Shown piece after piece: positions 1 through 8,033 of a stretch of DNA of 64,000 nucleotides. This DNA comes from AP-15 sp963735445 (GTDB lineage Bacteria > Pseudomonadota > Alphaproteobacteria > ATCC43930 > CGMCC-115725): the NCBI GenBank assembly GCA_963735445.1, contig CAVTLC010000011.1, positions 1 to 64,000 of the forward strand. Direction: 5' to 3'. The translations under genes were made by a program, and so were the position numbers. Under the pieces are notes generated by a model. It ran no database searches and was not told the DNA's origin. It saw only the letters and a list, made by a program, of their open reading frames with translations. Position 1 is the first letter of the stretch; the number at the start of each line of letters is the position of its first letter.

Positions 1-730
1 GACTGTAAGCTCCTGGCTGCATATTGGCGAAGGCAGAGTGACGACTGCCAGTCAGGCTTTCCGGGAACAAACCCAAACCAACTGGTAAAGCTGGTGATAA
101 CGTCTAGTGACCAAAGATTGGACCCGCGTTTCCCATCGCGGGCGAGGGTGTGTTTGGCCAATGCGTTGAGCTGATTGTGGTTCAGACAGGAATTGTCACG
201 CAGCCGGCGGCGGCAGTAGCCGCGGTAGCAGGGTCTCCTATTGGGAATTATATCGGCGGTAATCTGCCCTCAATTCTGTTTCGTGGTCATCAGTGGAATT
301 GTCACCGATGGATCGAACGAAATGTCGCCCCACCCGCTTAATGCGCTCGGAAGCTTTAACATCCAGGTCTGCTTTTAACCCAATCCAGGCATCGACGGTC
401 AGGTGGTCGATGTCCTCACATTTGAGCAAGCTTACAAACGGCGCACGAGTGTTTCCGAAGTTCTCTGTCGCATTCCGCGCATTCCGTTGGCAGCACAGTC
501 CTAAAACCTGAAACCTCAGCCTCGTAAACCTTGCTGACGGCGCTGGTCGCGCGCTGGCACACCGGCTCGTAGGTGGGAGACACCGATCGAGGGCAACGCC
601 CAGACAATTCAGGGGAGGGCAATTGTGCGGCCGTGGGACGAGATCGCCGAAATCGGGTAGTGTCCTAGCTATGCCCGCCTCGGCCGGGGCGAGCCGCTAG
701 TCAACCTTATCGCCGCTGGGGGATGAGCCA
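1..730. other. Stretch with no recognisable gene
   Basis: Only short overlapping reading frames occur on both strands. None has a good ribosome binding site, a recognisable motif or alphaproteobacterial codon bias, and they cancel one another by overlapping on opposite strands. No RNA gene, insertion-sequence end or clear inverted repeat was seen. The stretch precedes a normal gene at 731 and is probably intergenic or decayed DNA. Confidence 0.5.
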
Positions 731-1702
731 ATGAAAGCGCTGTTCCTGGGTACGCTCGCCACCTCGCAGGCGACGCCGATCATCGAATTCATCACTTCCG
801 ACATCCACACTCAAATCCTTGACAACGGCAACCCGGCGCAGATGGCTGCGGCTCTTGCCGATGCGGATGTCCTGCTAACCGGAGCTTGGCACGCCGGATT
901 TCCGCCGGCACCAAAGCTGCGCTTGCTGCAGGTACCGCTCGCCGGCACTGACGGCATCGATGTCGCTGTACTGCCGAAAGGCGTCACTCTGTGCAACGCC
1001 TATGGCCACGAGCCGGCGCTCGGCGAATTCGCAATCATGATGATGCTGGCTTGGCGCCACCGCCTGTTCGATATCGCGACGTCGTTCCGCGAGGGATCGT
1101 GGGTTTGGAGCCCGATGGCCGGCGGCGCGGTGCGCGGCGAGATCGGCGGCCAGACCGTCGGTATCGTCGGGCTGGGTCACATCGGACGCGAGGTCGCCTG
1201 GCGCGCCGCCGCGCTCGGCTGCCGGGTGCTTGCCGCCAACCGAACGGTGCGCGAGAAGCCAGGCTCGGTTGAGCATCTCTTTTTATGGGCCGAACTCGAC
1301 CGGATGCTTGGCGAGTGCGACATTGTCGTGCTCAGTTGCGCCCTAACGTCCGAGACAACGGGCCTGATCGACGGGCGCCGGCTTGCCGCGATGAAGCCCG
1401 GCGCCTTCCTGATCAATCTGGCGCGCGGCCCGATCGCCGACGAGGAGGCGCTCTACCGCGCCTTGCGCGATGGGGTCATCGGCGGAGCGGCGCTCGACAC
1501 CTGGTGGCGCTATCCGAGCGCTGGCGACCCGCAGCCGCGCCCCTCCCGCTATCCGTTCCATGAACTGCCGAATGTGATCATGACGCCGCACTGCTCGCCG
1601 CGGACCGATGGAACAATCCTGCGCCGCTCGCGCGATGTTGCCCGCAACATCGACCGCTTTGTCCGCGGCGAGCCGCTCGAAAACATCGTCGCCACAACCT
1701 GA
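731..1702 (+). CDS. D-isomer-specific 2-hydroxyacid dehydrogenase family protein
   Basis: A 323-residue protein, the usual size for NAD(P)-dependent D-2-hydroxyacid dehydrogenases, which interconvert 2-keto and 2-hydroxy acids in the cytoplasm. The Rossmann glycine motif GLGHIG lies at about residues 147-152. The substrate-binding arginine sits in NLARGP near residue 232 and the catalytic histidine in MTPHCSP near residue 287. The segment that normally carries the catalytic Glu (DVFxxEP) reads DTWWRYP here, with no Glu. This marks a divergent subgroup and leaves the substrate uncertain. A G-rich ribosome binding site precedes the ATG. Neighbours give no pathway. The family is secure; the exact reaction is not. 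Confidence 0.85.
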   Translation: MKALFLGTLATSQATPIIEFITSDIHTQILDNGNPAQMAAALADADVLLTGAWHAGFPPAPKLRLLQVPLAGTDGIDVAVLPKGVTLCNAYGHEPALGEFAIMMMLAWRHRLFDIATSFREGSWVWSPMAGGAVRGEIGGQTVGIVGLGHIGREVAWRAAALGCRVLAANRTVREKPGSVEHLFLWAELDRMLGECDIVVLSCALTSETTGLIDGRRLAAMKPGAFLINLARGPIADEEALYRALRDGVIGGAALDTWWRYPSAGDPQPRPSRYPFHELPNVIMTPHCSPRTDGTILRRSRDVARNIDRFVRGEPLENIVATT

Positions 1703-1957
1703 GAATTGGGTCTGCTGATGAGGCGACGCGTCGACGTATCGGAGGCTTAAAACCAAATGCTGCTCTTCATCATACAGCGGCAATTTCGCCTGGCTGCCTC
1801 GGTGGCACTGCCGGAGGCGCAGTCCAGATCGACCGGCGGAGGCCGCTGTTGCTGGGAACCCATCGCGGCAGAGTGGCGCCGATATGATCTCTGGTTGCCG
1901 AGCGCGCCATATTGAGGATAACGCCTGACATCCAGGTTCTGCCTGGCCAGAGGAATC

Positions 1958-2780
1958 GTGCGGATCGCAACCTATAACGTCAACGGCATCAACGGACGCC
2001 TACCCAATCTGCTCCAGTGGCTGCAGGGAGGCGGCGCCGGATGTCGCCTGTCTCCAGGAGCTGAAGGCGCCCGACGAGAAGTTTCCGGCCACAGCACTCC
2101 GCGCCATCGGCTACGGCGCGGTCTGGCACGGGCAGAAGAGCTGGAACGGTGTGGCGATCCTCGCCCGCGGCGCCGAGCCGGTGGAAACCCGCCGCGGGTT
2201 GCCGGGCGATTCCGACGACGCGCAGAGCCGCTACATCGAAGCGGCGATCGGCGGCATAATTGTCGGGTGCCTCTATTTGCCGAACGGCAATCCGGCACCG
2301 GGCCCGAAATTCGATTACAAGCTGCGCTGGTTCGACAGGCTGACGGGCTACGCCCAAACGCTTTTGGACAGCGGTGCGCCGGCGGTTCTGGCCGGCGACT
2401 TCAATGTGATGCCAACCGATCTCGACGTCTACGCGCCCGAGCGCTGGGTCGATGACGCGCTGTTCCGGCCGGAGGTGCGCGATGCCTATCGCCGCCTGGT
2501 CGCACAGGGCTGGACCGACGCGCTGCGGACACTCCATCCGGGCGAGCGGGTCTACACCTTTTGGAAATATTTTCGGAATGCCTTTGCCCGAGACGCCGGG
2601 CTGCGCATCGATCATCTGCTGCTCAGCCCGCCGCTGGCGAAACGTCTGATTTCTGCAGGGGTCGACCGTGAGGTGCGCGGACGCGAACACGCCAGCGACC
2701 ATGCACCCGCCTGGATCGAACTGGCGGAGCCGGTGAAGGCAACGCCCGACCGGACGCGACGGCCTAAAACGGAGAGCTGA
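1958..2780 (+). CDS. xth: Exodeoxyribonuclease III (frameshifted as sequenced)
   Basis: Exonuclease III is an Mg-dependent AP endonuclease and 3'-exonuclease of base-excision repair. Reading starts at a GTG behind AGAGGA with MRIATYNVNGINGR, the family's N-terminus. After about 22 residues the frame is lost. The remainder (CLQELK with the metal-binding Glu, then LAGDFNVMPTD, then the terminal SDHAPAW catalytic motif) lies one frame over and ends at 2780. Dropping one G from the GGG at 2026-2028 restores a continuous protein of about 273 residues, normal for the family. It is followed after one base by the DUF1810 gene, so the two are probably co-transcribed. The lesion is either a base overcall or a recent mutation. 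Confidence 0.85.
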
Positions 2781-2781
2781 G

Positions 2782-3213
2782 ATGACAGAGGCCGATCGCT
2801 TCGATCTGGATCGCTTCATAACGGCGCAAGAACCTGTTTTCGAGACCGTGCTCGCCGAATTGCGCGCGGGCCGGAAGCGAACTCACTGGATGTGGTTCAT
2901 CTTCCCGCAACTGGCCGGTCTCGGCCGGTCATCGACGGCGAGGTTTTACGGCATTGGCTCCGTGGATGAAGCCCGCGCCTATCTGGCTCATCCCGTGCTC
3001 GGGCCGCGACTCGACCTCTGCACCAGGATCGTGCTGGCGAGCGAAAGCCCCTCGGTTCATGCGATTTTCGGCTCGCCCGACGATCTCAAATTCGGGTCCT
3101 GCATGACGCTATTCTCGCTGGCGGCGGAAGACCCGGACAATCTGTTCCGCCAGGCTCTCGATCGCTGGTGCGGCGGCCGGCCGGACGAGCAAACGCTGGC
3201 GCTTGTCGATTGA
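2782..3213 (+). CDS. DUF1810 family protein
   Basis: A 143-residue soluble protein starting one base after the exonuclease III stop, with GGAGAG just upstream as ribosome binding site. The N-terminal DLDRFITAQEP and the following HWMWFIFPQ are hallmarks of the DUF1810 family, as is FGSPDDLKFGSCMTLF in the second half. The family is widespread in bacteria and its function is not established. Length matches the family. Tight spacing suggests co-transcription with xth, but I would not infer a repair role from that alone. Confidence 0.85.
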   Translation: MTEADRFDLDRFITAQEPVFETVLAELRAGRKRTHWMWFIFPQLAGLGRSSTARFYGIGSVDEARAYLAHPVLGPRLDLCTRIVLASESPSVHAIFGSPDDLKFGSCMTLFSLAAEDPDNLFRQALDRWCGGRPDEQTLALVD

Positions 3214-3355
3214 ACCGTTCGATCACTGCCGTGGTTGATCGACCGACCCTCACCATGGCAGGACACCGCTGAGACGAAAAACTGCATCGGGAATTTCGGC
3301 GCGTTGACGCTTGTTTGAATCTCCACAAGGGGCGCGCAGTCTCACGGAGATGACC

Positions 3356-3709
3356 ATGGACGATAAAAAAGGATACTCAAGCCGGATCGCCGCCGAGTCC
3401 GTTGGCGAGACGCTCGGGAGCCCGCCACCCAACAGCGGCCAGCATGCTGTTCGGCCCATTGCAACGTCGTCCGGATCGGGGGCAAGGGTTGCGGACAAGA
3501 CCGCCAAATCAGTCGGCGAGAGGACCGGCGACGCGTACGCGGATGCCACGACGGACGAAGCGCGAGAGCGGTCACGGATGGCTGTTCGGCACGATGGCAT
3601 GCAGCGAGGTCCCCAAGCGGGCCAGTTCAATCAGCAGTCATTCGTTATGGTCGTCGCGGCCTTCGCCCTGGGTTATGTCACGGCCTTATCGCTTCACCGC
3701 AGCAGCTAA
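3356..3709 (+). CDS. Small hypothetical protein with C-terminal membrane anchor
   Basis: A 117-residue protein of unknown function. The first 90 or so residues are polar and low in complexity (rich in Ser, Ala, Arg, Asp, Thr), probably disordered. The last 20 form one hydrophobic helix (VMVVAAFALGYVTAL) followed by a short basic tail, so it looks like a tail-anchored inner-membrane protein. I chose the ATG at 3356 over the one at 3350 because GGAG lies six bases ahead of it. It stands alone between the DUF1810 gene and a stretch of decayed DNA. No family was recognised. Confidence 0.5.
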   Translation: MDDKKGYSSRIAAESVGETLGSPPPNSGQHAVRPIATSSGSGARVADKTAKSVGERTGDAYADATTDEARERSRMAVRHDGMQRGPQAGQFNQQSFVMVVAAFALGYVTALSLHRSS

Positions 3710-3929
3710 TAGGGTCTACGCGGTCCTGTTCATTCGCAAGTCATCCTAAGGGACGCTGTCCCTCGCGCGCGGAAGGGATCGCGGGCGCGTGCCTTCTCGC
3801 CGGCCGGGCGAAACGCTTCCGTCTGCTCGAGAAAGGCCTCACTGTGGTGCCCAAGGAGGTGAGCGCTCCCACACAGGGCTGACGGAGATATCGGCTATTG
3901 TCGCACTGGGTACACAGCGATTGCCTGGG

Positions 3930-4198
3930 CGGTGAGCGACGCCATGCAAGTCAACGGCACTCTCGGCCCGCGGCGCCCAAAAAGCCTTGGTCGAGGGCTT
4001 TTCCGATCATCGGGAAGTTGAAATGGCTTCGGCCATGGGCACAGTCAAAAATGATGCCATAACGCTGTGCTTCGACGACTTCTTTTAGAATTAGTTGCTT
4101 CTCCTGACCATGATCCCATGCCGGCGGCCGTGGTAGCAGTGGGTGACGATGTCGCCGGACTTCATATGGGCGAGCAACTCGGGAAGCGTAAGCAGATC
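3930..4198 (-). pseudogene. Remnant of an amidohydrolase/deacetylase (dihydroorotase-like)
   Basis: Read on the minus strand from 4198, the sequence gives LPELLAHMKSGDIVTHCYHG, which resembles the metal-site region of dihydroorotase-like amidohydrolases and deacetylases. A stop and frame change follow, then EAQRYGIIFDCAHG and NFPMIGKALDQGFLG, which resemble the next conserved block (FDxxHG). After another frame change a DLHG motif resembles the following metal-ligand block. I could not find the N-terminal part at 4200-4400 or the C-terminal part below 3930. This is therefore an internal fragment of a longer gene, broken by at least two frame changes and truncated at both ends. The rest of 3710-4401 shows no gene. 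Confidence 0.55.
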
Positions 4199-4203
4199 AG
4201 GAC

Positions 4204-4224
4204 CTCGGCTTAAGTGAAGCCGAG
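4204..4224. other. Short inverted repeat (hairpin)
   Basis: A perfect 8-bp inverted repeat with a 5-base loop (CTCGGCTT, AAGTG, AAGCCGAG), beside the amidohydrolase remnant and about 180 bases beyond the mlaC stop. No T-run follows on either strand, so a terminator role is possible but weakly supported. Confidence 0.3.
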
Positions 4225-4401
4225 CGCGGCTCGCTGCTCCTGCCAGCTCAGCGGGAGAATACCGCTAACTTACACCCGTCGGATGTTCTTCCGTGCCTCC
4301 GCAAGTCAGGTGAGACCCGCCGCAAGCGCCGGTCGCGCAGAAACCCGACAGCATCGGCTACTTGATGGATTTAGCGCGGCGGCGCGAGAACCGCCGGTCG
4401 G

Positions 4402-5010
4402 CTAGTGCAGACCGGCGCCCTCGGTTTTTTGCCGCAATGCATTGATCAGCCCCTGCACCTGACCGCCATTGCGCTGGATCACGGAGGCAAACTCAGAGCG
4501 CTGGGTCGTTGCCATGCTGACGCCTTCGACCCTGACATCGTTGATTTTGTAAGTGCCGTCTTGCGGTGTCAGCAGCCAATCGACACGCGCCGGCGGTTGG
4601 CCATTTGTTCGGATAATCTCGCTCGAAACCAATTGTCCGTCGGGCTCCGAGCGCGTGCCGATGACGCGCAAACGTTCACCGCTATATTCGGCCAGCCTGT
4701 TGGCATAAACGAGCGCAATATAGTCGGTCAGGAGTTTTACGAATTCTTGCTGCTGGGCTGGAGTGGCAACGCGCCAGTAGCGTCCGAGGACAAAACGGGC
4801 GATGTCCGGAACATCGAAGTCCTGTCGAAATAATTGACGAAAGCGGGTGACGCGCAGTTTCGGATCGACATTCTTGCCGAGCACCGTGAGCGCCTCGTTG
4901 CCAAGGTTTGTAATCACCGCTGCCGGGTCTGCCGCGCCGGCAGCGCGTACCGGCAGCGAGATTCCGAGGACGAGGACACACGCCGTAAAAAGGACCAACC
5001 GTCGCGTCAT
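4402..5010 (-). CDS. mlaC: MlaC family phospholipid-binding periplasmic protein
   Basis: A 202-residue protein of the MlaC/Ttg2D (toluene-tolerance) family. MlaC shuttles phospholipids across the periplasm between the outer-membrane MlaA complex and the inner-membrane MlaFEDB transporter. The N-terminus (residues 1-23, ending in PVRAAGA) is a Sec signal peptide. The core has the family's LFRQDFDVPDIARFVLGRYW and a C-terminal block ending in the INDVRVEGVSMA region. Its ATG overlaps the mlaA stop codon (TGATG), so the two are translationally coupled. The transporter genes mlaFED are not in this window. In some hopanoid producers a related protein is named HpnM, but there are no hopanoid genes here. 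Confidence 0.88.
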   Translation of the reverse strand: MTRRLVLFTACVLVLGISLPVRAAGAADPAAVITNLGNEALTVLGKNVDPKLRVTRFRQLFRQDFDVPDIARFVLGRYWRVATPAQQQEFVKLLTDYIALVYANRLAEYSGERLRVIGTRSEPDGQLVSSEIIRTNGQPPARVDWLLTPQDGTYKINDVRVEGVSMATTQRSEFASVIQRNGGQVQGLINALRQKTEGAGLH

Positions 5011-5882
5011 CAGCGGGCGACCTCGAAGCTGTTTTGCACAGTCGAGGCAACGTTTGCCGGGCGCATCGGGTTCGATGATGCCATTGGGACTGCCGGTGCC
5101 GTCTGGCTGAAACCCGGAGGCGGCAAGTTGGTTTTCTCATGGCGGACAAGCGCGGCGCGCCTCTGCCGATACAACGACCGGATTGTTGCGTAATAGTCGA
5201 GCGAGGTTCGTTCAATGTCAGCAAGCGTGTCAAGATAACGCGCCCGTTGATCGACCCCGCTGACAGCGCCCCGCGCATACGGGATCCAATAGAGGGTAAA
5301 CGGTTCGCCGGAAGTGATCCGGTTCCAAGGATCGCCAAACGACTCGATCGCGATGCCGGCGAGATCGCGGGGGTCCGAGGGACCAAGCACCGGAATAACG
5401 AGATATGGCCCTTCCGGGATACCCCAGACCCCGAAGGTAACCCCCAGATCGTTCTCGTGGTACGGGATGCCCCAGCGGCCGGCGACATCGACAAGGCCGG
5501 CCATGCCGACCGTGGAGTTCAGAACAAAGCGAACAACGGTGTCCTTGGCGCGGCCGAGATCGCCTTGCAGGGTGTCGTTGGCGGCAATCAGCGGCGCCTG
5601 CAGGTTGTTCAAAAAATCGTGCACCGAATCACGCACCGGGCTCGGCAGCGCGGCGCGATAGGCTTTCGCGGCGGGCACCAGAACATGCCGATCAACCACT
5701 TGGTTGAAGTCGAAAATTTTGCGATTCACGTCTTCTAAAGGGTCGTGGAAATCTTCTTCCGCCGCCGCCCCCGGCTGATTTGCGGTTTTTGTTGCACAGC
5801 CCGAAACAATCATAGTGAGCGTGACAATAAATGGAACAATTAACAAACGCGCGAATGAAAGCGTGGTCGACCGGTCTCGCAT
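5010..5882 (-). CDS. mlaA: MlaA (VacJ) family outer-membrane lipoprotein
   Basis: A 290-residue lipoprotein of the VacJ/MlaA family, the outer-membrane part of the system that removes misplaced phospholipids from the outer leaflet. A signal sequence ends in a lipobox (IVSGC), placing the lipidated Cys near residue 29. Typical family blocks follow: DPLEDVNRKIFDFN, then NNLQAPL and the GDLGRAKDT region, then GxxGPYLVIPVLGPS. The C-terminal 40 or so residues are Pro/Ala-rich and probably disordered. It is the first gene of the mlaA-mlaC unit, transcribed away from the ArsR-methyltransferase gene with about 170 bases between them. Confidence 0.92.
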   Translation of the reverse strand: MRDRSTTLSFARLLIVPFIVTLTMIVSGCATKTANQPGAAAEEDFHDPLEDVNRKIFDFNQVVDRHVLVPAAKAYRAALPSPVRDSVHDFLNNLQAPLIAANDTLQGDLGRAKDTVVRFVLNSTVGMAGLVDVAGRWGIPYHENDLGVTFGVWGIPEGPYLVIPVLGPSDPRDLAGIAIESFGDPWNRITSGEPFTLYWIPYARGAVSGVDQRARYLDTLADIERTSLDYYATIRSLYRQRRAALVRHEKTNLPPPGFSQTAPAVPMASSNPMRPANVASTVQNSFEVAR

Positions 5883-5995
5883 CAGGCGCCCTTCTCCTCA
5901 GGACGCGAAATAAATGCGGGAAATCCGCTCAATCGGCAAGTGCTCGCTTGTAGCCCATTGAATTTGCGTGTGCATGGCTTCGATCTCAAATCGCT

Positions 5996-6017
5996 TGCAG
6001 ATATAAAGATATCTGCA
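5996..6017. promoter_or_regulatory. Perfect inverted repeat, likely operator of the metF-metH regulator
   Basis: Two 9-bp arms (TGCAGATAT and ATATCTGCA) flank a 4-base spacer (AAAG). The repeat lies 33 bases ahead of the ArsR-methyltransferase start and is AT-rich in GC-rich surroundings. Symmetry, position and the ArsR-type winged helix in the adjacent gene fit an autoregulatory operator controlling the regulator-metF-metH unit. It resembles in kind the palindromes described for SahR, an ArsR-family regulator of methionine metabolism. The identity of the binding protein is inference. It could also affect divergent mlaA. Confidence 0.55.
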
Positions 6018-6050
6018 TATGTTGTCGGCCGCAGAGCGAAAAGAGAGTCG

Positions 6051-7058
6051 ATGGAGCACCTACTGGCGGCATTGCGCGCCCTTGCCGAAGCCACCCGGTT
6101 ACGGCTCGTCGCATTGTGCGCGCGCGGTGGCGAGTTGACCGTCACCGAGCTGACCCAGATCCTTGGCCAAAGCCAGCCGCGGGTATCGCGGCATCTGAAA
6201 CTGTTGTGTGATGCCGGTCTGCTCGAGCGCTTTCGCGAAGGCAGCTGGGTGTTTTATCGGCTGAACCAATCGGGCCCGGCAGGGTCATTCGTCACCCGGC
6301 TGGTGGCCGATTGCGACGATGCCGATCCGGTTCTGGCTCTCGATTTGCAACGGCTGGCAGCAATCAAAAGCCAACGCGCCGACTTCGCGGCTGCTTATTT
6401 TCGGGCAAACGCCGCGAACTGGCATCGCATCCGCTCGCTCTATGTCGATGAGCATGAGGTCGAGGCGGCTGTGGTCGACATCATCGAGCGCGTCAACCCG
6501 CGCGATCTGCTCGACATCGGCACCGGCACCGGCCGCATGCTCGAAATCCTGGCACCGCGGGTCGAACACGCCCTCGGCATCGACCAATCGCGCGAAATGC
6601 TGGGCATGGCTCGGGTCAATCTTGAGCGTGCCGGGCTGGCGAATGCGCGGGTACGGCTCGGCGACATGTACCAGTTGGCATTGGCCGATGCGTCGTTCGA
6701 CGCGGTCGTGATCCACCAAGTGCTGCACTACGCCGATCGGCCGGCGGCGGTGATCGCCGAGGCGGCGCGGGTGCTGCGGCCGCAGGGCGCGCTGGTGCTG
6801 GTCGATTTCGCCCCGCACGGTCTCGAATTCTTGCGTGACGAGCATGCCCACCGCCGGCTCGGCTTTGCCGACGCCGAAATCGCCGAATGGTGCCGTGCTG
6901 CCGGGCTCAATCCGACCCCGCCGCGTCCGCTGCCCGGTGACCCGTTAACCGTTGTCATCTGGACGGCGGCGCGCCAGGAAAACCCTGGCGATCGGCGCTC
7001 GGCCGGTGCTTTACGCGAGAGCGCTCCACTATCGGTTCTCGAAGGGGAAATGCATTGA
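6051..7058 (+). CDS. ArsR-family regulator fused to a SAM-dependent methyltransferase
   Basis: A 335-residue two-domain protein. Residues 1-80 form an ArsR winged helix (TELTQILGQSQPRVSRHLKL is the recognition helix region). The metal-binding cysteine pair of ArsR/SmtB sensors is not evident. Residues about 130-330 are a class I methyltransferase with motif I LLDIGTGTGRML (Asp155-Gly161), an acidic motif II region near GIDQS, and a VLRPQGALVLVDFAPHG block. The start at 6051 follows a purine-rich AAGAGAG. It overlaps metF by 4 bases, and metH follows, so it is probably the operon's own regulator, sensing SAM or SAH through the methyltransferase fold. It could still be a real enzyme. Confidence 0.8.
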   Translation: MEHLLAALRALAEATRLRLVALCARGGELTVTELTQILGQSQPRVSRHLKLLCDAGLLERFREGSWVFYRLNQSGPAGSFVTRLVADCDDADPVLALDLQRLAAIKSQRADFAAAYFRANAANWHRIRSLYVDEHEVEAAVVDIIERVNPRDLLDIGTGTGRMLEILAPRVEHALGIDQSREMLGMARVNLERAGLANARVRLGDMYQLALADASFDAVVIHQVLHYADRPAAVIAEAARVLRPQGALVLVDFAPHGLEFLRDEHAHRRLGFADAEIAEWCRAAGLNPTPPRPLPGDPLTVVIWTAARQENPGDRRSAGALRESAPLSVLEGEMH

Positions 7059-7996
7059 TCAGCCAAACCCCGATGGCGGTCCAATCGCGGGGCCGCCTCG
7101 CCGCCGATCCGGTGATCGACTTCGACGCCGGCCCGCCGCGCGTGTCGTTCGAATTCTTTCCGCCCAAGACGGCGGAAATGGAGAACCGGCTTTGGGAGGT
7201 GATAACCCGCCTCGAACCGCTGATGCCGCGCTTTGTGTCGGTGACTTACGGCGCCGGCGGCTCGACCCGCGAGCGCACCCACGCGACGGTCCGCCGCATT
7301 CGCGTTGAAACTTCTCTCGAACCAGCCGCCCATCTGACATGTGTTGCCGCGACAAAGGCCGAGATCGACGCCGTCGCCCGTGATTATTGGGCTGCCGGGG
7401 TTCGTCACATCGTGGCATTGCGCGGCGATCCCCCCGCCGGCGGTGAGGCTTACACCCCCCATCCCGACGGTTATGCCTACGCCGCCGACCTCGTGGCGGG
7501 GCTGAAGCGCGTCGCCGATTTTGAAATCAGCGTCGCCGCGTATCCGGAATCGCATCCCGAAGCAGCCAGCGCCGCCGCCGATCTCGACAATCTGAAGCGC
7601 AAGGTCGAGGCCGGCGCCAGCCGGGCAATCACGCAGTATTTTTTTGATGTCGACCTCTTTCTGCGCTTTCGCGACCGCGCCGCCGCGCATCGGATCGCAG
7701 TGCCGATCGTGCCGGGCATCTTGCCCGTCACCAATTACGCCCAGGTAAAGAAGTTCAGCGCCAGTTGCGGCGCCTCGATCCCCGACTGGATGGAAGCGCA
7801 TTTCGCCGGCCTCGACGGCGACCCCGATACTCGCCGGCTGGTCGCCGCCTCGATCGCCGCCGAGCAGTGCCGGCGGCTGCATGCCGAGGGCGTGCACGAA
7901 TTCCATTTCTATACGCTGAACCGCGCCGATCTGATCGTCGCGATCTGCCACCTGCTCGGGGTGCGCGCGCCGAAACCGGCCGCGGCGGCGGCGTGA
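7055..7996 (+). CDS. metF: 5,10-methylenetetrahydrofolate reductase
   Basis: A 313-residue flavoprotein reducing 5,10-methylene-THF to 5-methyl-THF, the methyl donor used by MetH. The family start VSFEFFPPKT carries the conserved Glu. Also present are the VTYGAGGSTRERT block, LRGDPP, and YPESHPEA followed by ITQYFFDVD. I chose the TTG at 7055 because AGGGGAA lies about seven bases ahead and it overlaps the previous stop. The ATG at 7073 is an alternative. The gene sits between its presumed regulator and metH, a compact methyl-cycle unit. Confidence 0.93.
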   Translation: MISQTPMAVQSRGRLAADPVIDFDAGPPRVSFEFFPPKTAEMENRLWEVITRLEPLMPRFVSVTYGAGGSTRERTHATVRRIRVETSLEPAAHLTCVAATKAEIDAVARDYWAAGVRHIVALRGDPPAGGEAYTPHPDGYAYAADLVAGLKRVADFEISVAAYPESHPEAASAAADLDNLKRKVEAGASRAITQYFFDVDLFLRFRDRAAAHRIAVPIVPGILPVTNYAQVKKFSASCGASIPDWMEAHFAGLDGDPDTRRLVAASIAAEQCRRLHAEGVHEFHFYTLNRADLIVAICHLLGVRAPKPAAAAA

Positions 7997-8033
7997 TTAC
8001 GGTGCGACCCAAGGCCGATCGAGCCATCGCCGG

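Noticed and set aside
1..730. Possible insertion-sequence or RNA gene at the left edge
   Set aside because: No transposase motif, terminal inverted repeat, target duplication or RNA fold could be found.
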